Positions 1-7,092 of a DNA stretch of 9,844 nt are shown one piece after another (position 1 is the first letter of the stretch; each line of letters opens with the position of its first letter). The stretch is from an uncultured Succinatimonas sp. (GTDB taxonomy: Bacteria > Pseudomonadota > Gammaproteobacteria > Enterobacterales > Succinivibrionaceae). The DNA is taken from NCBI GenBank assembly GCA_937880335.1, contig CALFLJ010000211.1, forward strand, positions 1 to 9,844, given 5' to 3'. Under the pieces are notes generated by a model. The model saw nothing but the letters and a program-made list of their open reading frames with translations, was not told where the DNA came from and did not search any database. The position numbers were made by a program, and so were the translations under genes.

Positions 1-178
1 GTGTGATTTTTATCTATTTAAAAATACATAAAGTTTATAAATTATATTTTGTAAATTCTGAAGAAATTTTCTAAATTAGATTCCTTGATAAACTTTTATT
101 AAATTAAAAATTATAGTCTATACTAGAACTTATATTTTAAACTAGATATTAATTTTTACTGATATAGATAAAAAGTTT

Positions 179-192
179 AGAAAACGTTTGCT
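179..192. promoter_or_regulatory. LacI-family operator-like palindrome
   Basis: The 14-base sequence AGAAAACGTTTGCT is an imperfect palindrome centred on the CG step at 185/186, with six of seven positions matching between half-sites. LacI-family regulators such as PurR and CcpA are known to bind palindromes with a central CG and AAAC/GTTT half-sites, and this site matches that pattern well. It lies 79 bases before the start codon of the LacI-family gene, so autoregulation is the simplest inference. A weak promoter-like pair, TTTAGA at 176-181 and TATGAC at 198-203 with 16 bases between, would place the site inside the promoter spacer, but that pair is a poor match to consensus and is only a suggestion. 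Confidence 0.5.
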
Positions 193-270
193 TAAAGTAT
201 GACGCGTACACAGTTTTTTATTTTGAAAATGTGCACAATATAAAGACCTATTTTAAATTGGAATCTCTAT

Positions 271-1269
271 ATGGCTAATATAAAAGATATAGCAAAAATG
301 TGTGGTGTTAACCCTGCCACCGTTTCACGAGCTTTAAATGGACAAAAAGGTGTCTCAGCTGCCATGCGCGACAAAATCGTAATGGCAGCCCAAAAGCTCT
401 CTTACAGTAAGAACCCACTTGCTGCAAGTCTTATAACCAGAAAATCAGGCATGATAGGTTTAGTTGTTCCAGATATTACAAACCCTTACTATGCATGTGT
501 AGCTAAAGGGGTAAGTAAGATTTTAGATGAAGCGGGCTATGCTATCTTCTTGTGTGATTGTGACAGACGATCTGATCTTGAAAAGAAATACTTTGAGAAA
601 CTGTGTTCTTACCGAGTTGAAGGTGTTATTTTACTATCTGTAACTGCAACAGAGGAAGATCTCAAGATTTTCTTTGACCACAATATACGCGTAATTTGCG
701 TTGACAACCATATAAGTAAGAAGGTTTCAACTGTTGGTAATGATAACTATCAGGGAGCTTGCGATTTAGCAGAGCATTTGATTAAAAACACTAATGCAAA
801 AAAAGTTATAGCTGTAATGGGAGCTCCTGAGGCTATGACTACAATAAATCGTCTACGTGGCTATACTGATACTTTCCTATCGCATGGTTTGCCCCAAGCC
901 ATAGAGGTTTTAAATATTAAGCCTACATATGAAGATGCTTACGCTAATGCGCCTATGATCCTGTCTAAAAAACCAGACACTATTATCGCTATTAACGATA
1001 TTGTTGCCATTGGCATTTTCGCCTACTGTCAGCAAAATAACATACGAATACCTGAGGATTTACACCTTGCAGGATTTGATGATATTGATGAGGCTGCCAT
1101 GATAAGCGTGCCCTTAACCACTGTGCATCAACGCAAGCATGTCTTAGGGCAGAAAGCAGCCCTGCAGCTTTTACAGGAACTTGAGGAAAAAGATCCTACT
1201 CCAATTAGAATTGAGCTTTTACCTAAACTTATGGTCAGAGCCTCGTGTGGGGAGATGTTAAAACAGTAA
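271..1269 (+). CDS. LacI-family transcriptional regulator
   Basis: This is a full-length LacI/GalR-type DNA-binding regulator of 332 residues, the usual family size, acting in the cytoplasm. Residues 1-47 carry the N-terminal helix-turn-helix, with the typical IKDIAKMCGVNPATVSRALN start. Residues 48-58 fit the hinge helix that inserts into the operator minor groove. From about residue 60 a periplasmic-binding-protein-like effector domain begins with GLVVPDITNPYY, and near the C terminus it has the family's AGFDD segment and a closing VRASC that resembles the usual R-x-S ending. The ATG at 271 is preceded by a weak GGAA at 260-263, seven bases away. The gene stands alone and no sugar-uptake or catabolic gene lies next to it here, so effector and regulon cannot be named. 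The operator-like palindrome upstream suggests self-regulation. The family call is very secure; the specific role is unknown. Confidence 0.96.
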   Translation: MANIKDIAKMCGVNPATVSRALNGQKGVSAAMRDKIVMAAQKLSYSKNPLAASLITRKSGMIGLVVPDITNPYYACVAKGVSKILDEAGYAIFLCDCDRRSDLEKKYFEKLCSYRVEGVILLSVTATEEDLKIFFDHNIRVICVDNHISKKVSTVGNDNYQGACDLAEHLIKNTNAKKVIAVMGAPEAMTTINRLRGYTDTFLSHGLPQAIEVLNIKPTYEDAYANAPMILSKKPDTIIAINDIVAIGIFAYCQQNNIRIPEDLHLAGFDDIDEAAMISVPLTTVHQRKHVLGQKAALQLLQELEEKDPTPIRIELLPKLMVRASCGEMLKQ

Positions 1270-1338
1270 TTAAGATGTCTCATTAATTCTATTTTAATAA
1301 GCTTAAAGCTAAAATGATGTATCATATTAACAAAATTA

Positions 1339-1366
1339 TTTTATATTTTAAAAATAAACATATAAT
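1339..1366 (+). promoter_or_regulatory. Probable promoter of the nadK-recN-GNAT-dapB operon
   Basis: A perfect TATAAT stands at 1361-1366, with a weak -35 candidate TTTTAT at 1339-1344 and a spacing of 16 bases. Transcription would start near 1373, leaving a leader of only about 15 bases that just includes the AGGGAG ribosome site before the GTG at 1388. The region is very AT-rich, so chance matches are easy and the -35 is poor. Support comes mainly from the exact -10 and from its place in the 118-base gap before an operon. A small palindrome, ATGAT-GT-ATCAT at 1314-1325, lies just upstream and could be a regulator site. Confidence 0.4.
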
Positions 1367-1387
1367 CTGATACACAGGGAGCTTTAA

Positions 1388-2302
1388 GTGCCACAGTCGA
1401 CCTTGCAAAAGCCGATTAAATCAGCCGTTATTGTCTCAAAAGTCTATAAGCGTCCGGTTGCGGGGGCTATACGTGAGATAGCTGCTATTTTGAACGATTT
1501 AGGGGTAGATGTAACTTTAGATATAAATACCTCTATAGGTTTTAACATTCCTGAAATTCCTGGTATTTCACGTAGTCAAATGCGCGATAGGGATCTTATT
1601 ATTGTTGTAGGTGGCGATGGTTCTGTTTTAGGTGCTGCCCGTACCTTAGTCGATTTAAAGGTTCCGATGCTTGGAGTAAATCGTGGTCACTTAGGACTGC
1701 TTACAGATGTAAGTCCTAAAGATTTACATGAATCCTTAGAGAAGATTGTTGCAGGTCGCTATTCAATTGAGCAGCGAACCATGCTTGATGTTAAAGTAAG
1801 TCGCGATAATGAGGATGGAGTAGGCGAGCTTATAGGACAATCATTAGCTACTAATGAGACTGTTATTCATTCAGGAATGATGGCTCATATGATGGTTTTT
1901 AATGTAAGTATTGATAATTGTTATATGTATACCTTAAGAGGAGATGGAATTATTATCAATACCCCTACAGGATCTACGGCTTATTCATTATCAGCAGGAG
2001 GATCCATTATTGAACCTCACCTAGATGTTCTTGCCTTAGTTCCCATGTTCCCACAATCATTAAATTGCTCTCCTATTATAATTCCAGGAAAATCTAATAT
2101 CCGTATCGATTTTGAATGTCCTGATGATATGGCTGAGCTTATTGCTATAAATTGCGACGGACAGGTGACTATGAGAGCTGATACTAAGTGTACAGTTTCA
2201 ATTAAACAGCATCATGTTCCTTTAACCTTTATTCATCCTGAGGGATACGATTATTACAGCCTTCTTCGTCAGAAGTTAGGTTGGGGACAGAGCCTAGTTT
2301 AG
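1388..2302 (+). CDS. nadK: NAD kinase
   Basis: NAD kinase phosphorylates NAD to NADP using ATP (or polyphosphate in some members) in the cytoplasm, and is normally essential. The 304-residue protein is the usual length for the proteobacterial enzyme. The nucleotide-binding GGDGS motif is at residues 75-79, followed by GVNRGHLGLLTDV. The NE pair lies at 156-157. The highly conserved glycine-rich segment DGIIINTPTGSTAY begins at residue 186 and continues into SLSAGGSI. The start is GTG at 1388, chosen because AGGGAG ends about six bases before it and the protein then begins at the expected place. It leads an operon, with recN beginning nine bases after its stop. nadK next to recN is a common arrangement in gammaproteobacteria. 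Identification is secure. Confidence 0.97.
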   Translation: MPQSTLQKPIKSAVIVSKVYKRPVAGAIREIAAILNDLGVDVTLDINTSIGFNIPEIPGISRSQMRDRDLIIVVGGDGSVLGAARTLVDLKVPMLGVNRGHLGLLTDVSPKDLHESLEKIVAGRYSIEQRTMLDVKVSRDNEDGVGELIGQSLATNETVIHSGMMAHMMVFNVSIDNCYMYTLRGDGIIINTPTGSTAYSLSAGGSIIEPHLDVLALVPMFPQSLNCSPIIIPGKSNIRIDFECPDDMAELIAINCDGQVTMRADTKCTVSIKQHHVPLTFIHPEGYDYYSLLRQKLGWGQSLV

Positions 2303-2311
2303 GAGTGTACC

Positions 2312-3982
2312 GTGCTGTTACAGCTTACTGTCAAAAATTTTGCCTTAAGTGAACATAATGTTTTAGATTTTACCGAGGGGATGGTTTGCATCACTGGTGA
2401 AACAGGTGCAGGTAAGTCTTTAACTGTTGATGCCTTAGGTCTTATCTGTGGTCAAAGAGCTGATTCATCTATGGTAAAAACAGGAGAAAGCAAGGCTGAG
2501 ATTGAGGCCTTATTTTCCTGTGATGGGCCTGAGGGAGATGAACTTAGAGCTTATCTTAAAGAGCATGATCTACAAGGGGATGAAGATAGCCTTATTATCC
2601 GCCGTCAAATTTCATCAGATGGCAAGTCTCGGTCCTATGTAAATGGGCATAATGCAACTTTAACCTCACTTAAGGAATTATCTAATTTCCTTATGGCTAT
2701 TCATGGACAGCATGCAAGCATTCGTCTTTTGGATGAACATAATCAGCTAGTGCTTTTAGATAATCTTGGAGGCTTAACCTCTCTTGTAAATGAGGTAAAT
2801 GTGGCTTTTGACAGTTACAATGTAAGCAGACAGGAGTTAAGCAAGCTTGCAGCAGAGCAGCAAGAGGGCGCCTCCTCATATAAAAGTTTAAGGCAGGATT
2901 TAGAAAAGCTTCATAAATTATCCTTAACACCGCAAAGTTATGATGAGGTAAATAAAACCTTTGATGGAATGCAGAACCTCTCTCAAATTCAAGATGCTAT
3001 AGCCTTAGCTCTTGGGGTGCTTGATAATGATGAGCACAATGTAATTGAGGTTTTAGAAAGCCGTTTAAATGATCTTATAAAAGTAAGTTCTTACGATAAA
3101 AAGAATTTAGATCCTATTATCAATCTTTTCACAGAGGCCATGCATAAGCTCGATGAGGCTCGTATAAGTCTTGATAATATCAATATGCAGTCTGATCCTC
3201 AAAAAATGCACGAATATGGAGAAAAGCTTTCTTTATATCATGATCTGGCGCGTAAATTCTCAATTTCACCAGATAAGCTCTATACAGTAACCAAAACTAT
3301 TGAGGATAAGCTTGAGCGGTTTTTATCCTTAAAAGATAGTATCGCAAAGCAGACTGAGATCGTAAAAAAATTTCGCGACGAATACGAAAAGCTTGCTTTG
3401 GTTTTAAGTGAAAAAAGAGCTAAATCTGCGATAAAAATGTCAAAGGCTGTAACAGAGAAAATTCGTGATCTTGCAATGCCTGAGGGGCAGTTTGAAGTTT
3501 TTTGTGAGCGCGATGATGAGGGACGGCCGAGACGTTTTGGTCGCGATAAAGTTGAATTTAGATTTACCGCAAACAGAGGTGAGAGTGTAAAGCCTTTAGG
3601 AGCTGTAGCCTCAGGTGGCGAATTATCCCGTTTGGCTTTAACTATAGAAGTTTTAACAGCTCGCTATCAGTCAATCCCAACCTTAATTTTCGATGAGGTT
3701 GATACAGGTATCTCAGGACGTACGGCCTCAGCTGTAGGGGCCCTTTTGCGTGAGCTTGGGAAATCACTACAGGTTATTACTGTAACTCACCTGCCACAGG
3801 TTGCAGCATTTGCTAATACTCATTTTTTAGTCGATAAGGTAAATGAAGGGGAAAGTGCTGTATCTCATGTTCGTGTCCTAGAGCATGATGATCGTGTGCA
3901 TGAACTGGCTCGTATGATGGGCGGAAAGATAGTAACACAGGCAACCTTAGATAGTGCAGAGGACATGCTTTTGCAAAAATAA
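2312..3982 (+). CDS. recN: DNA repair protein RecN
   Basis: RecN is an SMC-like ATPase that helps repair DNA double-strand breaks by recombination. At 556 residues it is close to the usual length. Residues 29-36 are the Walker A loop GETGAGKS. The middle, roughly residues 150-380, is the family's helical coiled-coil region, rich in charged residues and leucine. The ABC signature SGGELSR starts at residue 434, Walker B is LIFDE at 458-462, and the switch histidine is H493 in THLPQVA. All ATPase motifs are intact. It starts with GTG at 2312; its ribosome site AGGAG at 2301-2305 overlaps the nadK stop codon, so the two are likely translationally coupled. In many bacteria recN is LexA-controlled from its own promoter. 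Here I see no obvious SOS box in the nine-base gap, which suggests expression with nadK. Confidence 0.97.
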   Translation: MLLQLTVKNFALSEHNVLDFTEGMVCITGETGAGKSLTVDALGLICGQRADSSMVKTGESKAEIEALFSCDGPEGDELRAYLKEHDLQGDEDSLIIRRQISSDGKSRSYVNGHNATLTSLKELSNFLMAIHGQHASIRLLDEHNQLVLLDNLGGLTSLVNEVNVAFDSYNVSRQELSKLAAEQQEGASSYKSLRQDLEKLHKLSLTPQSYDEVNKTFDGMQNLSQIQDAIALALGVLDNDEHNVIEVLESRLNDLIKVSSYDKKNLDPIINLFTEAMHKLDEARISLDNINMQSDPQKMHEYGEKLSLYHDLARKFSISPDKLYTVTKTIEDKLERFLSLKDSIAKQTEIVKKFRDEYEKLALVLSEKRAKSAIKMSKAVTEKIRDLAMPEGQFEVFCERDDEGRPRRFGRDKVEFRFTANRGESVKPLGAVASGGELSRLALTIEVLTARYQSIPTLIFDEVDTGISGRTASAVGALLRELGKSLQVITVTHLPQVAAFANTHFLVDKVNEGESAVSHVRVLEHDDRVHELARMMGGKIVTQATLDSAEDMLLQK

Positions 3983-3983
3983 T

Positions 3984-4448
3984 ATGGGCAAAATAAAAGT
4001 ACGCTGGGCTAATATTAAAGATGCTTATAAGATAGCCTATTTGGAATTACGCTCAGCTAGGTTTGAAAATAGACTTTATCCTTTAGACATTCCTTTAAAT
4101 CTTTTTGAGAGAACATGGCAAGATCGCATAAGCTCAGGAGAATACATCACAATAGTTGGAACAGTTGATGGTGAGCTAGCAGGATTCTTATCTTTATATC
4201 GTTCCATAAAATCAGGCGATATTTGTTGTCTTTATATAGATCCTTTATATTTTCGTAAGGGCGTAGGACAGCGTTTAATGCGAACTGCTGAGCTTATGGT
4301 GCGTAGAAAAGGTGGAAAAAAGCTTAAAGTAGAAGTTGAGGTGCTTAATTTTGGTGCACAGCAATTTTACGAAAGGTTACAATTTAAGTCTGTAAGTGTA
4401 AAATTGTCCCATCTTATTATCATGATTAAGGAGTTACAACATGCTTAA
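3984..4448 (+). CDS. GNAT-family N-acetyltransferase
   Basis: This is a small acetyl-CoA-dependent acyltransferase of the GNAT superfamily, 154 residues from the preferred start. The acetyl-CoA binding segment is visible as CLYIDPLYFRKGVGQRLM at about residues 82-99, with RKGVG at 91-95 supplying the pyrophosphate-binding loop. A second conserved segment, VEVLNFGAQQFYERLQFK (118-135), is the usual C-terminal part of the fold. The ATG at 3984 is preferred: it lies one base after the recN stop and gives a protein starting just before the first strand. A GTG at 3954 in the same frame would add ten poorly conserved residues inside recN. No strong ribosome site precedes 3984, so translation probably relies on coupling with recN. 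The end overlaps dapB by eight bases. The substrate is unknown; RimI-like protein acetylation or a small-molecule target are both possible. Confidence 0.88.
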   Translation: MGKIKVRWANIKDAYKIAYLELRSARFENRLYPLDIPLNLFERTWQDRISSGEYITIVGTVDGELAGFLSLYRSIKSGDICCLYIDPLYFRKGVGQRLMRTAELMVRRKGGKKLKVEVEVLNFGAQQFYERLQFKSVSVKLSHLIIMIKELQHA

Positions 4449-5217
4449 AGTAGGAATAGTCGGCTTATGCGGTCGTATGGGGCATGCTCTTTGGGAGTGC
4501 TGCTTAGGTACTGAAGGGGCAAAGGTTGTTTGTGGCATAGATACCAATACAACCTCATTACCCATAGGTTGCAATGTTGAGGTTGTCGATGACCCCTATA
4601 AGCTCTCTGAGGCTCCAGATCTTTTTATCGATTTTTCCAGACCTCTTTGTTCACTCAATGTTTTAAAGTATGCAAAAGAGCATCAGTGCTCGGTTGTATT
4701 AGGTACAACCGGTTTTGATTATGCTCAAAGAGATCAGATTAAAGAATATTCAAAATATATTCCGATCTGCATGGCAGCTAATTTCTCCATTGGTGTGAAT
4801 GTGCTGTTAAATTTAGTAAAAAAAGCATCATCAATTATGGCCGATGCAGATTTGGAAATTATTGAGGCTCATCATCGTTATAAAGTTGACGCTCCATCAG
4901 GAACAGCTTTAGCCCTAGGTGAGGCTGCTGCATGTGGCCGTCATGTAAACTTGAAGGATGTTATGATTTCAGGACGTGATGGTATTACAGGTGAGCGCCA
5001 GTATGGTTCAATTGGTTTTTCCTCTGTTCGTGGCGGCGATATTGTAGGAGAACATACCTGCATGTTCTGCTCAGAAGGCGAGCGCTTGGAGTTAAAGCAT
5101 ATAGCAACTTCCCGTCAGAATTTTGCTCGCGGTGCTTTTAGAGCAGCCCTGTTCCTAGAAGGCAAGAATGCCGGACTTTATTCAATGAATGAGGTTTTAG
5201 GTTTGGATAGTCTTTAG
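4441..5217 (+). CDS. dapB: 4-hydroxy-tetrahydrodipicolinate reductase
   Basis: DapB reduces 4-hydroxy-tetrahydrodipicolinate with NAD(P)H in the diaminopimelate route to lysine and peptidoglycan. The 258 residues are slightly fewer than the roughly 270 of the enterobacterial enzyme. Residues 8-14 (GLCGRMG) form the dinucleotide-binding loop, and D34 at the end of the second strand probably contacts the cofactor ribose. GTTG at 88-91 and ANFSIGVN at 113-120 are conserved. The active-site block HHRYKVDAPSGTA covers 144-156, with H144/H145 and K148 matching the catalytic His and Lys, and the DAPSGT loop binding substrate. ATG at 4441 is preceded by AAGGAG (4428-4433) inside the acetyltransferase gene, and the genes overlap by eight bases. 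It is the last gene of its operon, with a terminator 33 bases after its stop. Confidence 0.97.
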   Translation: MLKVGIVGLCGRMGHALWECCLGTEGAKVVCGIDTNTTSLPIGCNVEVVDDPYKLSEAPDLFIDFSRPLCSLNVLKYAKEHQCSVVLGTTGFDYAQRDQIKEYSKYIPICMAANFSIGVNVLLNLVKKASSIMADADLEIIEAHHRYKVDAPSGTALALGEAAACGRHVNLKDVMISGRDGITGERQYGSIGFSSVRGGDIVGEHTCMFCSEGERLELKHIATSRQNFARGAFRAALFLEGKNAGLYSMNEVLGLDSL

Positions 5218-5249
5218 TAATTTATTATAAAATTTAAATTTTTGTATAT

Positions 5250-5285
5250 AAATCTTCACTTAAAATATTTAGGTGGAGATTTTTT
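5250..5285 (+). terminator. Rho-independent terminator after dapB
   Basis: AAATCTTCACTTAA at 5250-5263 pairs with the segment ending GGTGGAGATTT at about 5282, giving a stem of about 14 pairs, two of them G-T wobbles, with a loop of about five bases. A run of six T residues (5280-5285) follows, its first bases also closing the base of the stem. Position just after dapB and before an unrelated block makes it the end of the nadK-dapB operon. Confidence 0.82.
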
Positions 5286-5355
5286 ATATATAAAAGCTTT
5301 TATTTAACTTTTCTTAAGATAAGCGGATATTAGTTAAAAAAACTTAACAAGTATT

Positions 5356-5383
5356 TTGTTTAAAAATCTATTTTCCCTAAAAT
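5356..5383 (+). promoter_or_regulatory. Candidate promoter of the glycosyltransferase operon
   Basis: TTGTTT at 5356-5361 and TAAAAT at 5378-5383 are separated by 16 bases and resemble a housekeeping sigma-70 promoter. A promoter is expected here because a terminator ends the previous operon at 5285. Transcription would start near 5390, giving a leader of about 50 bases. The local sequence is very AT-rich, so other pairings are possible. Confidence 0.35.
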
Positions 5384-5440
5384 TTCTGCATCGTGTTAAC
5401 ATTATCTATAAGAATATGAGTAATAAACTGTGGAATTTTT

Positions 5441-6271
5441 ATGAAATTTAGCATTATTGTCACCACATTCAATCGCCCTTTAGCTTTAAGTTTGGTCCTT
5501 GATGCATTAAATCATCAAACTTATAGGGATTTTGAAGTTATCATTGCTGATGATGGAAGTGGTGATGAAACTAAAAAGTGTATTTTAGACTTCCAAAAGA
5601 AAGTAAGTTATAGATTAGTTCATGACTGGCAGAAACCTGGTGAATTTAAGGCTGCTCGTGGAAGAAATCTTGCAGTCTTAAAGGCCTCAGGTGATTATCT
5701 GATTTTTTTAGACGGGGATTGTATTCCGCGTCAGAACTTTCTGCAGGCTCATTTAAATTTAGCCCAAAAAGGTTATATGGTTGCAGGTAATCGTAGCTTA
5801 CTGAATAAGGAACTTACCTTATATCTTGAAAAGACACAAAGTAATGTAAATAACTTTGGCTTTATCAAATGGATTGGATTTTATTTTAAACGTCAGGTTA
5901 ACCGTTTAATCCCCCTTATAAATCTCTCTAAATTCAATTTCTTTAGATTTTACAATTCCTCAAGCTGGAAAAAAGTCCGTACTTGCAATTTAGGCGTCTG
6001 GATGGATGACTTTAAGGCGGTGAATGGTTTTGATGGTCTTTATGTAGGGTGGGGGTATGAGGATTCTGATCTGGCAGTAAGGCTGTTGAAGATAGGCGTT
6101 AAACGCAAAAGTGGAGGCTTTGCAACTGGTGTTTTACATCTCTACCATGAGAAAAGTGACAGATCATCTGAGAATACTAATTATGAGCGCCTTATGACGC
6201 GTCTTAAAGATGATACGGTTAAAGCATCCTATGGTCTTAAGGAGCTTTTAGAGGAGGAAAAACATGATTAA
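5441..6271 (+). CDS. Glycosyltransferase family 2, galactosyltransferase-like C-terminal motif
   Basis: This is a single-domain, 276-residue GT-A fold glycosyltransferase that should use a nucleotide sugar at the cytoplasmic face of the inner membrane. The N terminus, FSIIVTTFNRP, is the standard GT2 opening; DDGS at 37-40 belongs to the nucleotide-binding site; D91-G-D93 is the metal-binding DxD motif. Residues 203-211, GWGYEDSDL, followed by HLYH at 233-236, match the motif seen in the C-terminal part of beta-1,4-galactosyltransferase-like and polymerising GT2 enzymes, where E207/D208 would be catalytic and the histidine a metal ligand. There is no signal peptide or clear membrane span; the aromatic stretch around 140-175 may sit on the membrane. 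The ATG at 5441 has only a weak GGA about six bases upstream. It heads the glycosyltransferase operon. The sugar and linkage cannot be read from the sequence; a role in the lipopolysaccharide core is inferred from the next gene. Confidence 0.9.
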   Translation: MKFSIIVTTFNRPLALSLVLDALNHQTYRDFEVIIADDGSGDETKKCILDFQKKVSYRLVHDWQKPGEFKAARGRNLAVLKASGDYLIFLDGDCIPRQNFLQAHLNLAQKGYMVAGNRSLLNKELTLYLEKTQSNVNNFGFIKWIGFYFKRQVNRLIPLINLSKFNFFRFYNSSSWKKVRTCNLGVWMDDFKAVNGFDGLYVGWGYEDSDLAVRLLKIGVKRKSGGFATGVLHLYHEKSDRSSENTNYERLMTRLKDDTVKASYGLKELLEEEKHD

Positions 6272-7031
6272 AAAAGTTCCCGTTTCAGTAGTTGTCATTG
6301 CTCGCAATGAGGAACATAATTTAGATGATTGTTTAAAAAGCTGCTCTTTTGCTCAGGAGATCATTTTAATTGATGATAATTCATCAGATAGGACAGTTGA
6401 GATTGCCAAACAATATGGTGCAACTGTTTATACTCGTGCATTAAACGGAGATTGGGGGGCTCAACAGACTTTTTCTATAAGTAAAGCTACCTTGCCGTGG
6501 ATTTTTCTTATTGATGCAGATGAGCGTTGTTCTTGTGAGCTTATAGATGAAATTGTAAAGACTGTAGAGCGCGGTGAAAAGTTTACCTATTTTATTCATC
6601 GTGAAAATCGCTTTCATTATTATCGTGCCACTCATGGTGTATTGCGTAAGGATTGGGTAAGTCGTCTTATGCCTAATGAGGGGGTATCAGTTGAAGGTCG
6701 TGTTCATCCTACAATTAAGTATAAATATCCAAGAAAGAATTTAAAGGGTGCAATGTATCACTATACATATCAGTCATGGGATCAATATTACCGAAAGCTA
6801 AATCAGTACGCATCTTTAGCTGCGCAAAAACAATATGAGCGAGGCAAGAAGAGCTCGTTTGTTTTAGATGTGCTTTTAAAGCCTTTCTGGTCGTTTATTA
6901 AGGTTTATTTTTTAAATTTAGGCTTTTTAGACGGTAAGATGGGACTTATGTTAAGTCTTAATCACTATTCCTATACTTTGCAAAAATACGTAAGACTTTA
7001 TACTTTAAATAAGACAAAAGGTAAGCTTTAA
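6264..7031 (+). CDS. Glycosyltransferase family 2, WaaE/LgtF-like (LPS core)
   Basis: This 255-residue GT2 enzyme resembles the WaaE/KdtX/LgtF group, which adds a glucose to heptose I of the lipopolysaccharide inner core. It opens with VSVVVIARNEEHNLDDCL, typical of the group, has the DDNSSD loop at 37-42 and the metal-binding DADER at 84-88. RVHPTI (146-151) followed by a conserved YHYTYQS, and the tail segment PFWSFIKVYFLNLGFLDGKMG (207-227), are hallmarks of this family; the tail is likely a membrane-associating amphipathic region. The ATG at 6264 has a strong GAGGAGG ribosome site at 6251-6257 and overlaps the end of the previous gene by eight bases, so the pair is translationally coupled. 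The family call is firm. The exact acceptor (heptose I) is an inference from family knowledge, so I give no gene symbol. Confidence 0.9.
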   Translation: MIKKVPVSVVVIARNEEHNLDDCLKSCSFAQEIILIDDNSSDRTVEIAKQYGATVYTRALNGDWGAQQTFSISKATLPWIFLIDADERCSCELIDEIVKTVERGEKFTYFIHRENRFHYYRATHGVLRKDWVSRLMPNEGVSVEGRVHPTIKYKYPRKNLKGAMYHYTYQSWDQYYRKLNQYASLAAQKQYERGKKSSFVLDVLLKPFWSFIKVYFLNLGFLDGKMGLMLSLNHYSYTLQKYVRLYTLNKTKGKL

Positions 7032-7041
7032 ATATAGATAT

Positions 7042-7092
7042 GGAGGTGGCAATCTGACTGTCATCTGACAGCTCTTCTTTTGCCAAATTTGT
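7042..7092 (+). promoter_or_regulatory. Hairpin-bridged Shine-Dalgarno before the GT4 gene
   Basis: A strong Shine-Dalgarno GGAGG lies at 7042-7046, far too distant (46 bases) from the ATG at 7093 for normal use. Right after it, TGGCAA (7047-7052) can pair with TTGCCA (7080-7085). Inside that loop CTGTCA (7058-7063) pairs with TGACAG (7066-7071). With this structure folded out, GGAGG is followed by only the seven bases 7086-7092 before ATG, an ideal spacing. No other ribosome site precedes 7093, and the reading frame is closed by TGA at 7066-7068, so no upstream start is available. A five-codon open frame, ATG 7040 to TGA 7057, overlaps the GGAGG and is an alternative reading. Confidence 0.5.

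Noticed and set aside
1..270. Possible end of an upstream gene or a defined promoter in the first 270 bases
   Set aside because: The stretch is full of stops in all frames and extremely AT-rich; only the palindromes at 179-192 and 230-237 stand out.
1270..1300. Possible terminator after the LacI-family gene (AATTAA...TTAATT with short T run)
   Set aside because: The stem has almost no GC pairs, needs a two-base bulge and is followed by only a broken T run, so it is too weak to call.
1128..1325. Minus-strand open frame of 65 codons at the end of the LacI-family gene
   Set aside because: It lies antisense to a clear gene for most of its length, has low-complexity serine/cysteine-rich content and no ribosome site.
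2697..2930. Minus-strand open frame of 77 codons inside recN
   Set aside because: It is antisense to an intact recN coding region and shows no recognisable domain; it is a shadow frame.
6441..6635. Minus-strand open frame of 64 codons inside the WaaE-like gene
   Set aside because: It is antisense to a well-conserved glycosyltransferase, including the DADER motif region, and has no independent support.
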